Shown: positions 50,748 to 60,096, counted from the first letter of the stretch. The stretch is 64,000 bases of DNA from CAVQXR01 sp046330455 (GCA_046330455.1 JAXLSU010000001.1:62001-126000); one strand, 5' to 3'. Notes: generated by a model not told the origin, from the letters alone. Numbers and translations: made by a program.

Positions 50748-51910
50748 TCGCTCGCGCTCCGCTGCCGGAGCCAGAGCGAGACGTGCGCCGGCTGCATGGT
50801 GTCGTGCACGACCGTGCCGAGGTCGTGGCCGAGCCGGTCGAGGTCGACCTCGTCGCGGAGCCGGGCGCTGAACGCTGCGAGTGTCCGCTCGGCGTCGTAG
50901 CGACGGCGGTAGAACCGGCGGTCGACGAACGCCTGGATCCGCGCGCGGGCGGGGCGGAAGAGAGCGGCGACGGCGAGGGTCGAGCCGGCGATGGCTAGGT
51001 CGTTGCCGCGGGTGAAGCCGCTGAACGCGGCCTGGAGTCCGAGCACGATCGCGAAGTAGAGTCCGGCGAGCCCGCCGGTCAGGACGGCGTAGGCGAGCGT
51101 TCGCCGGACGACCAGGTCGAGGTCGTAGAGGTGGTAGCGGAAGATCGCGATGCCGGCCGCGATCGGGAGGGCGGCGAACCCGAGCGCGATCAGCGACGCG
51201 AGCAGGTTCGAGTCCGGCACCCAGAAGATGGAGGTGACGAACACGGGCACCGCGGTGACGAACCAGCGGAGCTGCTGGCGCTCGACGGCGTCGCCCCTGC
51301 GGTAGCGCAGGATCACGGAGACGATCGCCAGGAGGCCCGCAAGCAGCACGCCCGGCCACGCCCACCCTCCGTTCGTGAGGATGACCGAGTCGACCTCGAC
51401 GGGCTTCGCTGCTCCTTCGACGCTCGAGAGGGTGCCGGGCTCCAGGGCTGCCTCGAGCAGCACGACGAGCGTGGATGCCGCCGCCAGCCAGCCCACCGCG
51501 CGCCAGCGGCGCGACAGCAGGCATCCGGTCGGGTAGACGAGCAGCAGAAACGTGCCCGCGCCGAACGCCGCGATCGGGAGGAAGTCCGCGATGAGACCGG
51601 CCCAGCGGCCGCCGGGGACCGAGCCGGGATTCCAGCGGAGGGCGTAGACCGCGTACTCCTGGGCCAGCAGGCCGAGCTCGAACGTGAGCCCCATCCCGAG
51701 GAAGATCCAGCCGACCCGGTTCCCGAACCTGCGCGAGACGATCAGCGAGCCGACGGCCGTGTAGGCGAGGAACGCGACGATCGCGCCCGAGTCGGCACCA
51801 TCGAGCACCCCGGAGACCTCGAGCGACCGTGTCACCACCCACAGGGCGAACGCTGCGGCGGCCACGAGCACCGAAAGGCCGAACAGCGTCCAGGCGATGC
51901 GGCCTCTCAC
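50744..51910 (-). CDS. Membrane sensor-like protein, paralogue 2 of 3 (no kinase domain)
   Basis: A 388-residue paralogue: N-terminal helices (RIAWTLFGLSVLVAAAAFAL), helices to about 310, then the shared DLAIAGSTLAVAALFRPAR segment, FVDRRFYRRRYDAERTLAAF and the terminal HVSLWLRQRS. DNA over the shared region (about 50890-51080) is almost the same as in the other two copies, which suggests recent duplication or gene conversion. GTG 51910 overlaps the upstream stop (GTGA). Confidence 0.75.
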   Translation of the reverse strand: MRGRIAWTLFGLSVLVAAAAFALWVVTRSLEVSGVLDGADSGAIVAFLAYTAVGSLIVSRRFGNRVGWIFLGMGLTFELGLLAQEYAVYALRWNPGSVPGGRWAGLIADFLPIAAFGAGTFLLLVYPTGCLLSRRWRAVGWLAAASTLVVLLEAALEPGTLSSVEGAAKPVEVDSVILTNGGWAWPGVLLAGLLAIVSVILRYRRGDAVERQQLRWFVTAVPVFVTSIFWVPDSNLLASLIALGFAALPIAAGIAIFRYHLYDLDLVVRRTLAYAVLTGGLAGLYFAIVLGLQAAFSGFTRGNDLAIAGSTLAVAALFRPARARIQAFVDRRFYRRRYDAERTLAAFSARLRDEVDLDRLGHDLGTVVHDTMQPAHVSLWLRQRSASE

Positions 51911-53136
51911 CTGGGCGCTCCCGGGCCCCTGATCCAGAGCGACACGTGGGCGGGCTGCATCGTCTCGTGGACGACGGCGCCGAGGTCGTGGCCGAGACGG
52001 TCGAGATCGACCTCGTCGCGAAGCCGGGCGCTGAACGCTGCGAGCGTCTGCTCGGCGTCGTAGCGGCGCCTGTAGAAGCGCCGGTCGACGAACGCCTGGA
52101 TCCGGGCCCGGGCCGGGCGGAAGAGGGCGGCGACGGCGAGGGTCGAGCCGGCGATCGCGAGGTCGTTTCCCCGGGTGAAGCCGCTGAACGCGGCCTGGAG
52201 GCCGAGCACGATCGCGAAGTAGAGCCCGGCGAGCATGGCGGTGACGGCGCCGTAGACGAGGGTGCGGTTGATCAACCGGTCGATCTCGTACAGGCGGTAC
52301 CGGAGCACGGCGATCCCGACCGAGACGGGAAGCGCGATGAGGGCGATCGAGAAGAGCAACCCGACGACGCCCGAGAACCCGCTGATGTAGTTGAGCGGGA
52401 GCAGGAGGATCAGGAAGCCGACGCTGGCTGCAAGCCATTTGTACTGCTCGCGCTCGAGTCCTTGCGAGCGGCGGAACCGCAGGATGAGGCCGATCCCGGC
52501 GACCGCGAGCGAGACCAGGCAAGCGGCGATGATCGGCCAGATGATCACGATGTAGGAGTCCCAGCTCGTGAACGAGAGCGGGTTCTCGTAGGCCTCGTAC
52601 GGCGGGTCGAGCCGGCCGGGCGTCGTCGCGATGACGAACCAGACGATCGCGAAGCCGGCGAGGACGGCGCGAACGAGCACGCGCCACCGAGGCGACGGTA
52701 GGTTCCCTTCCGGAAACAGAACGAGGAGAAGGAAGACGCCGGCGATCAGGGGAGTCCAGGCGCCGGAGGTGACGGCTTCTGCTGCCGTCCCGCCCGGGAG
52801 GCCGGCCTCGGGCCTTGCGAGCAGCGCGAGCTCACCGTAGATATCGAGAAGGCCGCCGGCGAGGAGCCCGATGGCCGAGAGGGAGAGCGCCCAGCCGACG
52901 CGGTTGTCCGGCCGCTTCAGGGTGATGAGCGCGCCGACCGCCGCGAAGGACAGCGCCATCAGCAGGTCGGTCACGATGCTCGCCGGGGAGTCGACGATCT
53001 CGTGCGAGGGGTCCAGCTCGAGGAACGCGAACAGGACGACGATGCCCAGCGTCAGGAGCACCGAGACGGCGAAGGCGATGTGAGCCGCAGTGCGGCTTTT
53101 CGGGCGGGCGCGGTCTCGGGATGGGGTGGGGCTCAT
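51907..53136 (-). CDS. Membrane sensor-like protein, paralogue 3 of 3 (no kinase domain)
   Basis: A 409-residue paralogue and first gene of the tandem set. It has a charged N-terminus (SRDRARPKSR), helices from residue about 18 to 320, the shared DLAIAGSTLAVAALFRPAR and FVDRRFYRRRYDAEQTLAAF segment, and ends HVSLWIRGPG. Its N-terminal half differs from the others, while the C-terminal 120 residues are nearly identical. ATG 53136. The BTAD regulator is divergent from it, across 170 nt that include GTGAC-CCCT-GTCAC near 53143. Confidence 0.75.
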   Translation of the reverse strand: MSPTPSRDRARPKSRTAAHIAFAVSVLLTLGIVVLFAFLELDPSHEIVDSPASIVTDLLMALSFAAVGALITLKRPDNRVGWALSLSAIGLLAGGLLDIYGELALLARPEAGLPGGTAAEAVTSGAWTPLIAGVFLLLVLFPEGNLPSPRWRVLVRAVLAGFAIVWFVIATTPGRLDPPYEAYENPLSFTSWDSYIVIIWPIIAACLVSLAVAGIGLILRFRRSQGLEREQYKWLAASVGFLILLLPLNYISGFSGVVGLLFSIALIALPVSVGIAVLRYRLYEIDRLINRTLVYGAVTAMLAGLYFAIVLGLQAAFSGFTRGNDLAIAGSTLAVAALFRPARARIQAFVDRRFYRRRYDAEQTLAAFSARLRDEVDLDRLGHDLGAVVHETMQPAHVSLWIRGPGAPR

Positions 53137-53254
53137 GGGCTCGTGACCCCTGTCACCCGGCGATTCTCGCGGGTCAGGGCTCGGTTCGGAAGGGTGCGCG
53201 GGCACGGGTCGGTCGTTGCTCCTTCGCTCGCTTCTCCCGCATCCTCCCGCCCCG

Positions 53255-53295
53255 CCGTCCGGAAAGCGTTACGAAACCGCAGGGGCGGCTACACT
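53255..53295 (+). promoter_or_regulatory. Candidate promoter of the BTAD regulator gene
   Basis: TACACT (53290-53295) starts 16 nt before the ATG at 53306, with no ribosome binding site between, so the transcript is probably leaderless. The shared element CCGTCCGGAAAGCGTTACG (from 53255) covers the -35 place. Confidence 0.45.
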
Positions 53296-53305
53296 CGTTG
53301 CGCTC

Positions 53306-56077
53306 ATGGCTCCTCTGACCCTCTGGCTGCTCGGCCCGCCGCGGGTCGAGGTGGACGGGGAGCCGATCTCCGTCGACACGCGCAAGGCGATCGCGTTGCT
53401 CGCCTACCTCGCGGTCGAGGGCGAGCGGAAGAGTCGCGACACCCTCGCGGCGCTCCTCTGGCCGGACCACGACACGAGCCACGCTCGCGGTGCATTGCGG
53501 CGGACGCTCTCGTCGCTCGCCAAGGGCCTCGGCGGGCGATTCCTCGAGATCGAACGCAGCGCCGTTCGGCTGGATCCGACCGAGTCGTGGCTGGACGTCG
53601 CGGCATTCCGTGCGCTGGTCGCCGAGGGGCGCGACGACGAGGCAGCAAGCCTGTACCGCGGCGATTTCCTGTCCGGCTTCGGGCTTCGCGACAGCCTCGC
53701 GTTCGAGGACTGGCAGCTCTTCGAGGCCGACAGCCTCAGGCGAACCTACGCCGTCGCCCTCGAACGCCTCGCCCGGGCGCGCGCCGAAGCCGGGCGTCTC
53801 GACGAGGCGCTCGGCTCCGCCCGGCGCTGGCTTGCCCTCGACGAGCTCCACGAGCCCGCGCATCGTCTCGTGATCGAACTCTATGCCCGCGCCGGTGACC
53901 GCCTGGCCGCGCTGCGGCAGTACCGCGAGTGCGTGCGGGTCCTGGATCGCGAGCTCGGGGTCGCCCCGCTCGAGGAGACGACGGCGCTGTATGCGGCGAT
54001 CAACGAGAACGTGCTCGTTGCGGTTCCCATGCCCCTGCTGGTCTCCGAACCGCCGGTGCCCCGGGCGCCCGGAGGCTATGAGCTCGTGGGCCGCGGGCGG
54101 GAGCTGGCGGTGCTCGGCGAGGTGCTCTCAGCCTCCTCGCCCGACGGCCGGCTCGTCGTGGTCGAGGGCGAGGCGGGCATCGGGAAGTCGCGCCTGGTCG
54201 ACGAGCTCGCCGAGCGGGCTGCCTCGGACGCTGTCCCGGTCGCCCGGGCGCGCTGCAGCGAGACCGAATCGACGATCGCCTACGCCGTGGTGGCCGACGC
54301 GCTTCGCGACGGGCTGGGCTCGCCCGGCGCCCGTGAGCACCTCGAGGCCCTGCCGGCGCACTGGGTGGCCGAGGCGGCCCGGCTCGTGCCCGAGCTGGCC
54401 GAGGGCCGGGAGGTCGCGGGCCCGCACACGGAGGGGCCGGGAGCCCGGAGTCGCTTCCTCGAGGGCCTCAGCAACGCCCTCGTCGCGCTCGCCCGCCTCG
54501 TGGTCGTCGACGACGCTCACTGGGCAGACGAAGGCTCCCTCGAGGTGCTCGCCTACGTTGCGAGGCGGATGCGCGGGAGGGCCATCTGCCTCGTCCTGAC
54601 CTGGAGGACGGAGGAGGTCCCCGAGGGACATCCTCTGCGCAGGCTTGCAGCCGAGGCCTCCCGAGGCGGAGTGGTCGCGACCATCGCGCCGTCACGGCTC
54701 GATGTCGGTGAGGTCGCGGAGCTCGCCGCCTCGGCCGGGATCCCGGAGCTGGCTCCGCGCGTGTACGAGGAGAGCGGCGGCCTGCCGCTCTTCGTCGTGG
54801 AGTACCTCGCTGCGGCTGCGGAGGCCGGTACCGACGGCTGGGAGCTACCAAGCAGCGTCGCCGGGCTGCTCGGCGCGCGGGTCGCCTCTGCCGGCGAGAG
54901 GGCACGGCAGGTGCTCACGGCTGCCGCCGTCCTCGGGCGCTCGTTCGACTTCGAGGTCGTACGCGAGGTCAGCGGCCGCGGGGACGACGAGGTCGTGGCG
55001 GCGCTCGAGGAGTTGACGCGAAGGCGCTTGCTGGACGAGGTCGCGGACGGCTACGACTTCGCGCACGATCGTGTCCGCCAGCTCGTCTACGAGGAGACGA
55101 GCCTGGCCCGGCGCCGCCTCCTGCATCGCCGCGCGGCCGAGGCGCTCGCCGCCCGGGAACGCCGGGATCCAGGTGGTCAGGCGGCGGCCGTCGCGGATCA
55201 TTTCCGGCTGGCCGGGCTCGAGGCGGAAGCTGCCGACCAGCTCGTGATCGCCGGCGGGCGGGCCCGGGCCCTGTACGCGAACGTCGATGCGCTCGCCCAC
55301 TACCGCTCTGCGCTCGCGCTCGGGCACCCGGAGCCGGCGAGGCTCCACGAGGCGATCGGAGATCTCGAGGTGCTCCAGGGCGAGTACGCGGCAGCCCTAC
55401 GCAGCTACGAGACGGCGGCGGCGCTCGCGACTCCCGCCGAGCTTCCAGAGCTCGAGCGGAAGCTCGGCGTCACCCACGAACGTCGCGGGGACTACGGCCT
55501 GGCGCAGGGCCACTTCGAGGCGGCAGCGGCCGGGGAAGGCGAACGCGATCCGTCCTGGGCGGCAGGCCTCGAGGTCGATCGGGCGCTGAACGAAAGGCGT
55601 CGGAGCGATCTGGAGGCTGCACTCGCCCACGGGCGTCGGGCTCTCGAGCTGGCCGCCAGGAGCGGCGATCCGGAGGCGCTGGCACGTGCCCACAACGTGC
55701 TCGGGGTTCTGGCCTCGGCCGAGGGAAGACACGACGACGCCCACCGTGAGCTGGTCCGGAGCCTCGAGCTGGCCGAGGCCCTGGTCGACCCGGCGCCCCT
55801 CATTGCGGCGCTCAACAATCTCGCGCTGGTTGCCCGGTCTCGCGAGGCGCTCGACGAGGCGATCGACCTCGAGCTGCGCGCTCTGGAGGCGTGCCGCGCC
55901 TACGGTGACCGCCACCGGGAAGCGGCCATCCACGGGAACCTCGCCGATGCCCTCCGTCAGGCCGGCCGTGACGAGGAGTCGATGGAGCATCTCAAGCTCG
56001 GTGTCACGATCTTCGCGGAGGTCGGCGGCGATCCGGCCGACCTCCGCCCGGAGATCTGGAAGCTCGTCGAGTGGTGA
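53306..56077 (+). CDS. BTAD/AAA-ATPase/TPR transcriptional regulator (SARP/MalT-like architecture)
   Basis: A 923-residue regulator. An N-terminal winged-helix domain (about 1-95, LTLWLLGPPRVEVDG, LAALLWPDHDTSHARGALRR) and a bacterial transcriptional activation domain (about 100-240, ALERLARARAEAGRLDEA, YRECVRVLDRELGVAP) are followed by an AAA/STAND ATPase with Walker A EGEAGIGKSRLVDE and Walker B LVVVDDAHWADEGS. TPR-like helices occupy about 620-920. Such proteins switch on target operons when a signal releases the ATPase. The target could be the adjacent triplicated sensors, but nothing proves it. ATG 53306 chosen by the leaderless -10. Confidence 0.88.
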   Translation: MAPLTLWLLGPPRVEVDGEPISVDTRKAIALLAYLAVEGERKSRDTLAALLWPDHDTSHARGALRRTLSSLAKGLGGRFLEIERSAVRLDPTESWLDVAAFRALVAEGRDDEAASLYRGDFLSGFGLRDSLAFEDWQLFEADSLRRTYAVALERLARARAEAGRLDEALGSARRWLALDELHEPAHRLVIELYARAGDRLAALRQYRECVRVLDRELGVAPLEETTALYAAINENVLVAVPMPLLVSEPPVPRAPGGYELVGRGRELAVLGEVLSASSPDGRLVVVEGEAGIGKSRLVDELAERAASDAVPVARARCSETESTIAYAVVADALRDGLGSPGAREHLEALPAHWVAEAARLVPELAEGREVAGPHTEGPGARSRFLEGLSNALVALARLVVVDDAHWADEGSLEVLAYVARRMRGRAICLVLTWRTEEVPEGHPLRRLAAEASRGGVVATIAPSRLDVGEVAELAASAGIPELAPRVYEESGGLPLFVVEYLAAAAEAGTDGWELPSSVAGLLGARVASAGERARQVLTAAAVLGRSFDFEVVREVSGRGDDEVVAALEELTRRRLLDEVADGYDFAHDRVRQLVYEETSLARRRLLHRRAAEALAARERRDPGGQAAAVADHFRLAGLEAEAADQLVIAGGRARALYANVDALAHYRSALALGHPEPARLHEAIGDLEVLQGEYAAALRSYETAAALATPAELPELERKLGVTHERRGDYGLAQGHFEAAAAGEGERDPSWAAGLEVDRALNERRRSDLEAALAHGRRALELAARSGDPEALARAHNVLGVLASAEGRHDDAHRELVRSLELAEALVDPAPLIAALNNLALVARSREALDEAIDLELRALEACRAYGDRHREAAIHGNLADALRQAGRDEESMEHLKLGVTIFAEVGGDPADLRPEIWKLVEW

Positions 56078-56102
56078 GCCGCCGGCTCCGGACGGTCCCC
56101 GG

Positions 56103-56741
56103 TCAGGCCAGCCTGGCGAGGTAGTCGATCACCTCCGCCGAGGTCGTCACCTCCGCGTAGCGGCGGTGGACATCGCGCAGGTTCGACTCGTGGGCGTCGC
56201 GTCCCTGATCGCCGATGCAGTCCTCCGGCAGGAGCGTGCGGAAGCCGTAGGAGAACGCATCGACGGTCGTCGCCCGCACGCACCCGGACGTCGTGCAGCC
56301 GGTGACGATGACCGTGTCGCGGTGTGCGGCCGTGAGCAGGGAGATGAGCGGCGTGCCGTGGAAGAACGAGGGCCACTTCTTCGGCACCAGGACGTCCGAG
56401 TCGTCCCAGAGCCTCCGGTCGACCTGCGCCCAGCGAGAGCCCGGGGTGATCTTCGCGCAGGGCGGCAGCTTGATCGTCCAGAGGCCGAGCTCCTGCTCGT
56501 CGCGCCACTCGACGACGGTGTGGAAGACCGGTACGCCCGCAGCACGGGCGACGGGAAGGAGGCGAGCGGTGTTGACGGTGGCGCGCTCGATCAGCTCCGC
56601 TCCGCCGAACTCGAAAGCGGGGTCGGTGAACGCGTACTGGAGGTCGACGACGAGGACCGCGGGCCGCTCACCGGGCTCGATCCGCGCCTGACCGTAGCCG
56701 CGGGCGACCCACGGGTCGTTCTCTGGAAGCTCGATCGCCAA
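56103..56741 (-). CDS. Isochorismatase-family cysteine hydrolase (maleamate/N-carbamoylsarcosine amidase-like)
   Basis: A 212-residue cysteine hydrolase. The triad is Asp in VLVVDLQYAF, Lys in LVPKKWPSFF and Cys in VTGCTTSGCVRAT, the order of the isochorismatase-like fold. TTSGCVRATTVDAFSYGFR and EDCIGDQ resemble N-carbamoylsarcosine and maleamate amidases more than isochorismatase. The TTG at 56741 has GAGAGGAG 7 nt upstream and is preferred to upstream ATGs in the same frame, which would crowd the divergent leuC promoter. The true substrate is unknown. Confidence 0.8.
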   Translation of the reverse strand: MAIELPENDPWVARGYGQARIEPGERPAVLVVDLQYAFTDPAFEFGGAELIERATVNTARLLPVARAAGVPVFHTVVEWRDEQELGLWTIKLPPCAKITPGSRWAQVDRRLWDDSDVLVPKKWPSFFHGTPLISLLTAAHRDTVIVTGCTTSGCVRATTVDAFSYGFRTLLPEDCIGDQGRDAHESNLRDVHRRYAEVTTSAEVIDYLARLA

Positions 56742-56778
56742 TGCAGGCTCCTCTCGGATCTCTTCCCGGGATCCTAGG

Positions 56779-56784
56779 TACATT
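56779..56784 (+). promoter_or_regulatory. Candidate -10 element before leuC
   Basis: TACATT starts 15 nt before the leuC ATG at 56794, with no ribosome binding site in between, consistent with a leaderless transcript. Confidence 0.4.
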
Positions 56785-56793
56785 GCATACACC

Positions 56794-58185
56794 ATGGCGA
56801 AGACCCTCTTCGATCGCGTCTGGGCGAGCCACGTCGTCCACGAGGAGGCAGGCGAGCCGACCCTTCTCTTCATCGACCTCCACCTCGTTCACGAGGTGAC
56901 CTCACCGCAGGCGTTCGACGGCCTGCGGATGGCGGGACGCAGGGTGCGGCGTCCGGACCTGACCGTCGCGACGATGGACCACAACGTTCCCACCGACGGC
57001 GGGCCGGTCACCGATCCGCTCGCGCAGGCCCAGCTCGACGCCCTCGCACGGAACTGCGACGAGTTCGGCGTTCCGCTGTATGCGACCGGCTCGGGTCACG
57101 AGGGGATCGTGCACGTGATCGGCCCCGAGCTCGGGCTGACGAAGCCGGGAATGACGATCGTCTGCGGCGACAGCCACACGTCCACCCACGGTGCGTTCGG
57201 CGCGCTCGCGTTCGGCATCGGCACCTCGGAGGTCGAGCACGTGCTCGCCACCCAGTGCCTCCCCCAGCGCAGGCCGAGCTCGATGCGGATCACGTTCACC
57301 GGCGAGCGTGCGCCGGGCGTGACCGCGAAGGACATGATCCTCGCGGCGATTGGCCAGATCGGCGTGGCAGGCGGCGCGGGGCACGTGATCGAGTACGCCG
57401 GCGACGCGATCAGCGCGCTCTCCATGGAGAGCCGGATGACCGTCTGCAACATGTCGATCGAGGCCGGTGCGCGGGCCGGCATGATCGCACCGGACGACAC
57501 GACGTTCGCCTACCTCGAGGGTCGGCCCGACGCCCCTACCGGCGCCGACTGGGAGCAGGCACTCGACGAGTGGCGGCAGCTGCGCACGGACGACGGCGCG
57601 CGTTTCGACCGTGAGGTCGAGGTCGACGTGGACGCGCTCGTCCCGCAGGTCACGTGGGGCACGAACCCCGGCATGGTCGCACGGGTCGACGGGGTCGTAC
57701 CCGACCCGGCCGACGTCGCAGATCCCGACCAGCGGGCGTCGCTGGAGCGCGCGCTCGCCTACATGGCGCTCGAGGCGGGCACTCCCATCCGCGACATCCC
57801 GATCGACCGGGTCTTCATCGGCTCGTGCACGAACTCACGGATCGGCGACCTCCGTGCCGCGGCCGGGGTCGTCGCCGGTCGCCGGGTCAGCGAGCGCGTC
57901 CGAGCGATGGTCGTGCCGGGATCCGTCGAGGTGAAGCACCAGGCGGAGGCCGAGGGCCTCGACCGGGTCTTTCGGGAGGCCGGCTTCGAGTGGCGTGAGC
58001 CCGGCTGCTCGATGTGCCTCGGCATGAACCCCGACATCCTCCAGCCCGGCGAGCGCTGCGCGTCGACCTCGAACCGGAACTTCGAGGGCCGCCAGGGCCG
58101 GGGAGGACGCACGCACCTAGTCAGCCCCGAGATGGCGGCGGCCGCAGCGATCGCGGGCCACTTCGTCGACACGCGCGAGCTATGA
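56794..58185 (+). CDS. leuC: 3-isopropylmalate dehydratase large subunit
   Basis: A 463-residue aconitase-family subunit that, with LeuD, isomerises 2- to 3-isopropylmalate in leucine synthesis. The [4Fe-4S] ligands are in IGSCTNSRIGDLR and PGCSMCLGMNPD. CGDSHTSTHGAFGALAFGIG and SNRNFEGRQG are further signatures. The stop overlaps the leuD start by 4 nt (ATGA). leuA and leuB are not in the window. A homologous citramalate or homoaconitate route cannot be excluded but the length and motifs fit LeuC. Confidence 0.95.
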   Translation: MAKTLFDRVWASHVVHEEAGEPTLLFIDLHLVHEVTSPQAFDGLRMAGRRVRRPDLTVATMDHNVPTDGGPVTDPLAQAQLDALARNCDEFGVPLYATGSGHEGIVHVIGPELGLTKPGMTIVCGDSHTSTHGAFGALAFGIGTSEVEHVLATQCLPQRRPSSMRITFTGERAPGVTAKDMILAAIGQIGVAGGAGHVIEYAGDAISALSMESRMTVCNMSIEAGARAGMIAPDDTTFAYLEGRPDAPTGADWEQALDEWRQLRTDDGARFDREVEVDVDALVPQVTWGTNPGMVARVDGVVPDPADVADPDQRASLERALAYMALEAGTPIRDIPIDRVFIGSCTNSRIGDLRAAAGVVAGRRVSERVRAMVVPGSVEVKHQAEAEGLDRVFREAGFEWREPGCSMCLGMNPDILQPGERCASTSNRNFEGRQGRGGRTHLVSPEMAAAAAIAGHFVDTREL

Positions 58186-58781
58186 GAGCGTTCGCCGCCG
58201 CAACCGCCAGGGTCGCCGTGATCGACCGGCCCGACGTGGACACCGACCAGATCGTTCCGAAGCAGTTCCTCAAACGCATCGAGCGGACCGGCTGGGCGGA
58301 CGCGCTGTTCTTCGACTGGCGTCAGGATCCCGAGTTCGAGCTGAACAACCCGGCCTACGCGGGCGCGAAGATCCTGCTCGCGGGCCCGAACTTCGGCTGC
58401 GGCTCCTCCCGGGAGCACGCGCCCTGGGCGCTCCAGGACTACGGCTTCGACGTGATCATCGCGCCGTCCTTCGCCGACATCTTCGTCTCGAACTGCGTCA
58501 AGATCGGGATCGTCCCGATCGTGCTGCCGGCCGAGCGGGTGAAGGAGCTCATGGAGCTCGTCGACCGCGAGCACGGCTCCGAGCTGACCGTCGACCTCGA
58601 GCAGCAGCTGATCGTGGCGCCCGGCGGTGAGGCGATCTCGTTTCCGTTCGACCCGTTCACGCGCCGGCGGCTCCTGAACGGCTGGGACGACATTGGCCTG
58701 ACACTCCGCCACGAGGGCTCGATCACGGCCTACGAGGCCGCGCATCGCCCGGCCGTCCACACGCTCACGCTGCCTCGCTGA
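58182..58781 (+). CDS. leuD: 3-isopropylmalate dehydratase small subunit
   Basis: A 199-residue swivelling-domain subunit with DTDQIVPKQFLKRI, GPNFGCGSSREHAPWAL and ADIFVSNCVKIGIVPI, typical of LeuD. It completes the substrate site of LeuC, to which it is coupled by a 4-nt overlap. Confidence 0.95.
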   Translation: MRAFAAATARVAVIDRPDVDTDQIVPKQFLKRIERTGWADALFFDWRQDPEFELNNPAYAGAKILLAGPNFGCGSSREHAPWALQDYGFDVIIAPSFADIFVSNCVKIGIVPIVLPAERVKELMELVDREHGSELTVDLEQQLIVAPGGEAISFPFDPFTRRRLLNGWDDIGLTLRHEGSITAYEAAHRPAVHTLTLPR

Positions 58782-58808
58782 GCCTGCTGGTCGGGCGCTG
58801 CCCAACAT

Positions 58809-58875
58809 CCGTTAAAGCCACGTTCATCTGCGCTTAACGGCGCGCAACCCGGGTTTACGCGGGTCGCGATACAAC
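58809..58875 (+). promoter_or_regulatory. htrA promoter region with CCGTTAA/TTAACGG inverted repeat
   Basis: CCGTTAA (58809-58815) and TTAACGG (58834-58840) form a 7-bp inverted repeat with an 18-nt spacer that contains GTTCATCTGCG. A -10-like TACAAC lies at 58870-58875, 12 nt before the GTG. The repeat is a plausible site for a stress or envelope regulator. Confidence 0.45.
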
Positions 58876-58881
58876 GGGATC

Positions 58882-60096
58882 GTGGTCGAGGATCCCCCCG
58901 TCAACAGGTACCGGTCGGAGCACGGTCGCCACCTCGTTCGCCGCGGGCTGCCGCTCGTCGTTGCGGGCGGGATCGGCGCCGGGATCGTGCTCGGGGTCGG
59001 TGCCGTCACCGGTTTCGGGGGCGAGCAGTCCACGATCATTCGCCAGGTGACCGTCGAGGCGGAGGCGGCCCAGAACGCCGTGCTCGCCGACACGGCGAAC
59101 GGGGAGCTCAGCACGCAGGAGATCTACAGGCGGGCAGCTCCGGGCGTCGTCAGGATCACCTCGATCGCGGACGGTCAGGCGAGCGCCCCCGACGGCTCGA
59201 ATAGCGCGCTCGGGTCAGGCTTCGTGATCGACAAGGCCGGCCACATCGTCACGAACTACCACGTCGTGGCGGACGCCCAGGAGGTCTTCGTCCAGTTCTC
59301 GAGCGAGGAGTCGGTGAAGGCGCAGATCGTCGGCTCCGACCCGTCGACCGACATCGCGGTGCTTCGTGTCGACGAGCACTCGATGGCCCTGACACCGCTG
59401 ACCCTCGGCGAGTCCGAACGCGTTCAGGTGGGCGATCGGGCGATCGCGATCGGGAACCCCTTCGGGCTCGACCGCACCGTCACCGAGGGCATCGTGAGCG
59501 CCCTGCAACGCGACATCACCGCCCCGGACGGATTCACGATCGACCACGTGATCCAGACCGACGCTGCGATCAATCACGGCAACTCCGGAGGCCCCCTGCT
59601 CGACGCCCAGGGGCGGGTCATCGGCGTCAATGCCCAGATCCAGAGCGGCGGCGTCGACGGAAACGTCGGCGTCGGGTTCGCCATCCCCATCGACACGGTC
59701 AAGGGCGTGGTGGCCGAGCTGATCGCGAGCGGCAAGGTCGAGCATGCCTACCTCGGCGTGAGCATGAACACGATCACCCCCGACCTCATCGAGAACGTCA
59801 CGCTTCCGGTGGACGCCGGCGTGCTCGTGGCCGAGGTGCAGCCGGGCAGCCCGGCGGCCCGGGCCGGGCTTCGCGGCGGCGACAACCCCGTGACGGTGAA
59901 CGGCGTCGACTACGTCCTCGGCGGCGACGTGATCACGGCCGCCGACGGTGCTCCCGTGACGTCTCTCGAACAGCTCCGCGACATCGTGCTCGGCAAGAAG
60001 CCGGGCGACACCCTCGACCTGGAGGTCATCCGAGACGGGCAGGACCTGACGATCTCGGTCGAGCTCGGCACACGGCCGAGCACGGCGACCGGATGA
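58882..60096 (+). CDS. htrA: HtrA/DegP-like membrane-anchored serine protease with PDZ domain
   Basis: A 404-residue protease. A membrane segment (about 24-46, LPLVVAGGIGAGIVLGVGAV) anchors it outside the cell. The trypsin-like domain has His127 (TNYHVV), Asp157 (STDIAVL) and Ser235 (NHGNSGGPLL), a full triad. The PDZ domain spans about 290-395 (GVLVAEVQPGSPAARAGLRG). It degrades or refolds damaged envelope proteins. GTG start without ribosome site, next to a -10-like element. The 245-nt gap after it contains three stem-loops. Confidence 0.92.
   Translation: MVEDPPVNRYRSEHGRHLVRRGLPLVVAGGIGAGIVLGVGAVTGFGGEQSTIIRQVTVEAEAAQNAVLADTANGELSTQEIYRRAAPGVVRITSIADGQASAPDGSNSALGSGFVIDKAGHIVTNYHVVADAQEVFVQFSSEESVKAQIVGSDPSTDIAVLRVDEHSMALTPLTLGESERVQVGDRAIAIGNPFGLDRTVTEGIVSALQRDITAPDGFTIDHVIQTDAAINHGNSGGPLLDAQGRVIGVNAQIQSGGVDGNVGVGFAIPIDTVKGVVAELIASGKVEHAYLGVSMNTITPDLIENVTLPVDAGVLVAEVQPGSPAARAGLRGGDNPVTVNGVDYVLGGDVITAADGAPVTSLEQLRDIVLGKKPGDTLDLEVIRDGQDLTISVELGTRPSTATG

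Noticed and set aside
56742..56873. Upstream ATG starts for the isochorismatase-like gene
   Set aside because: They would place the start inside or across the leuC promoter and gene, while TTG 56741 has a strong ribosome site.
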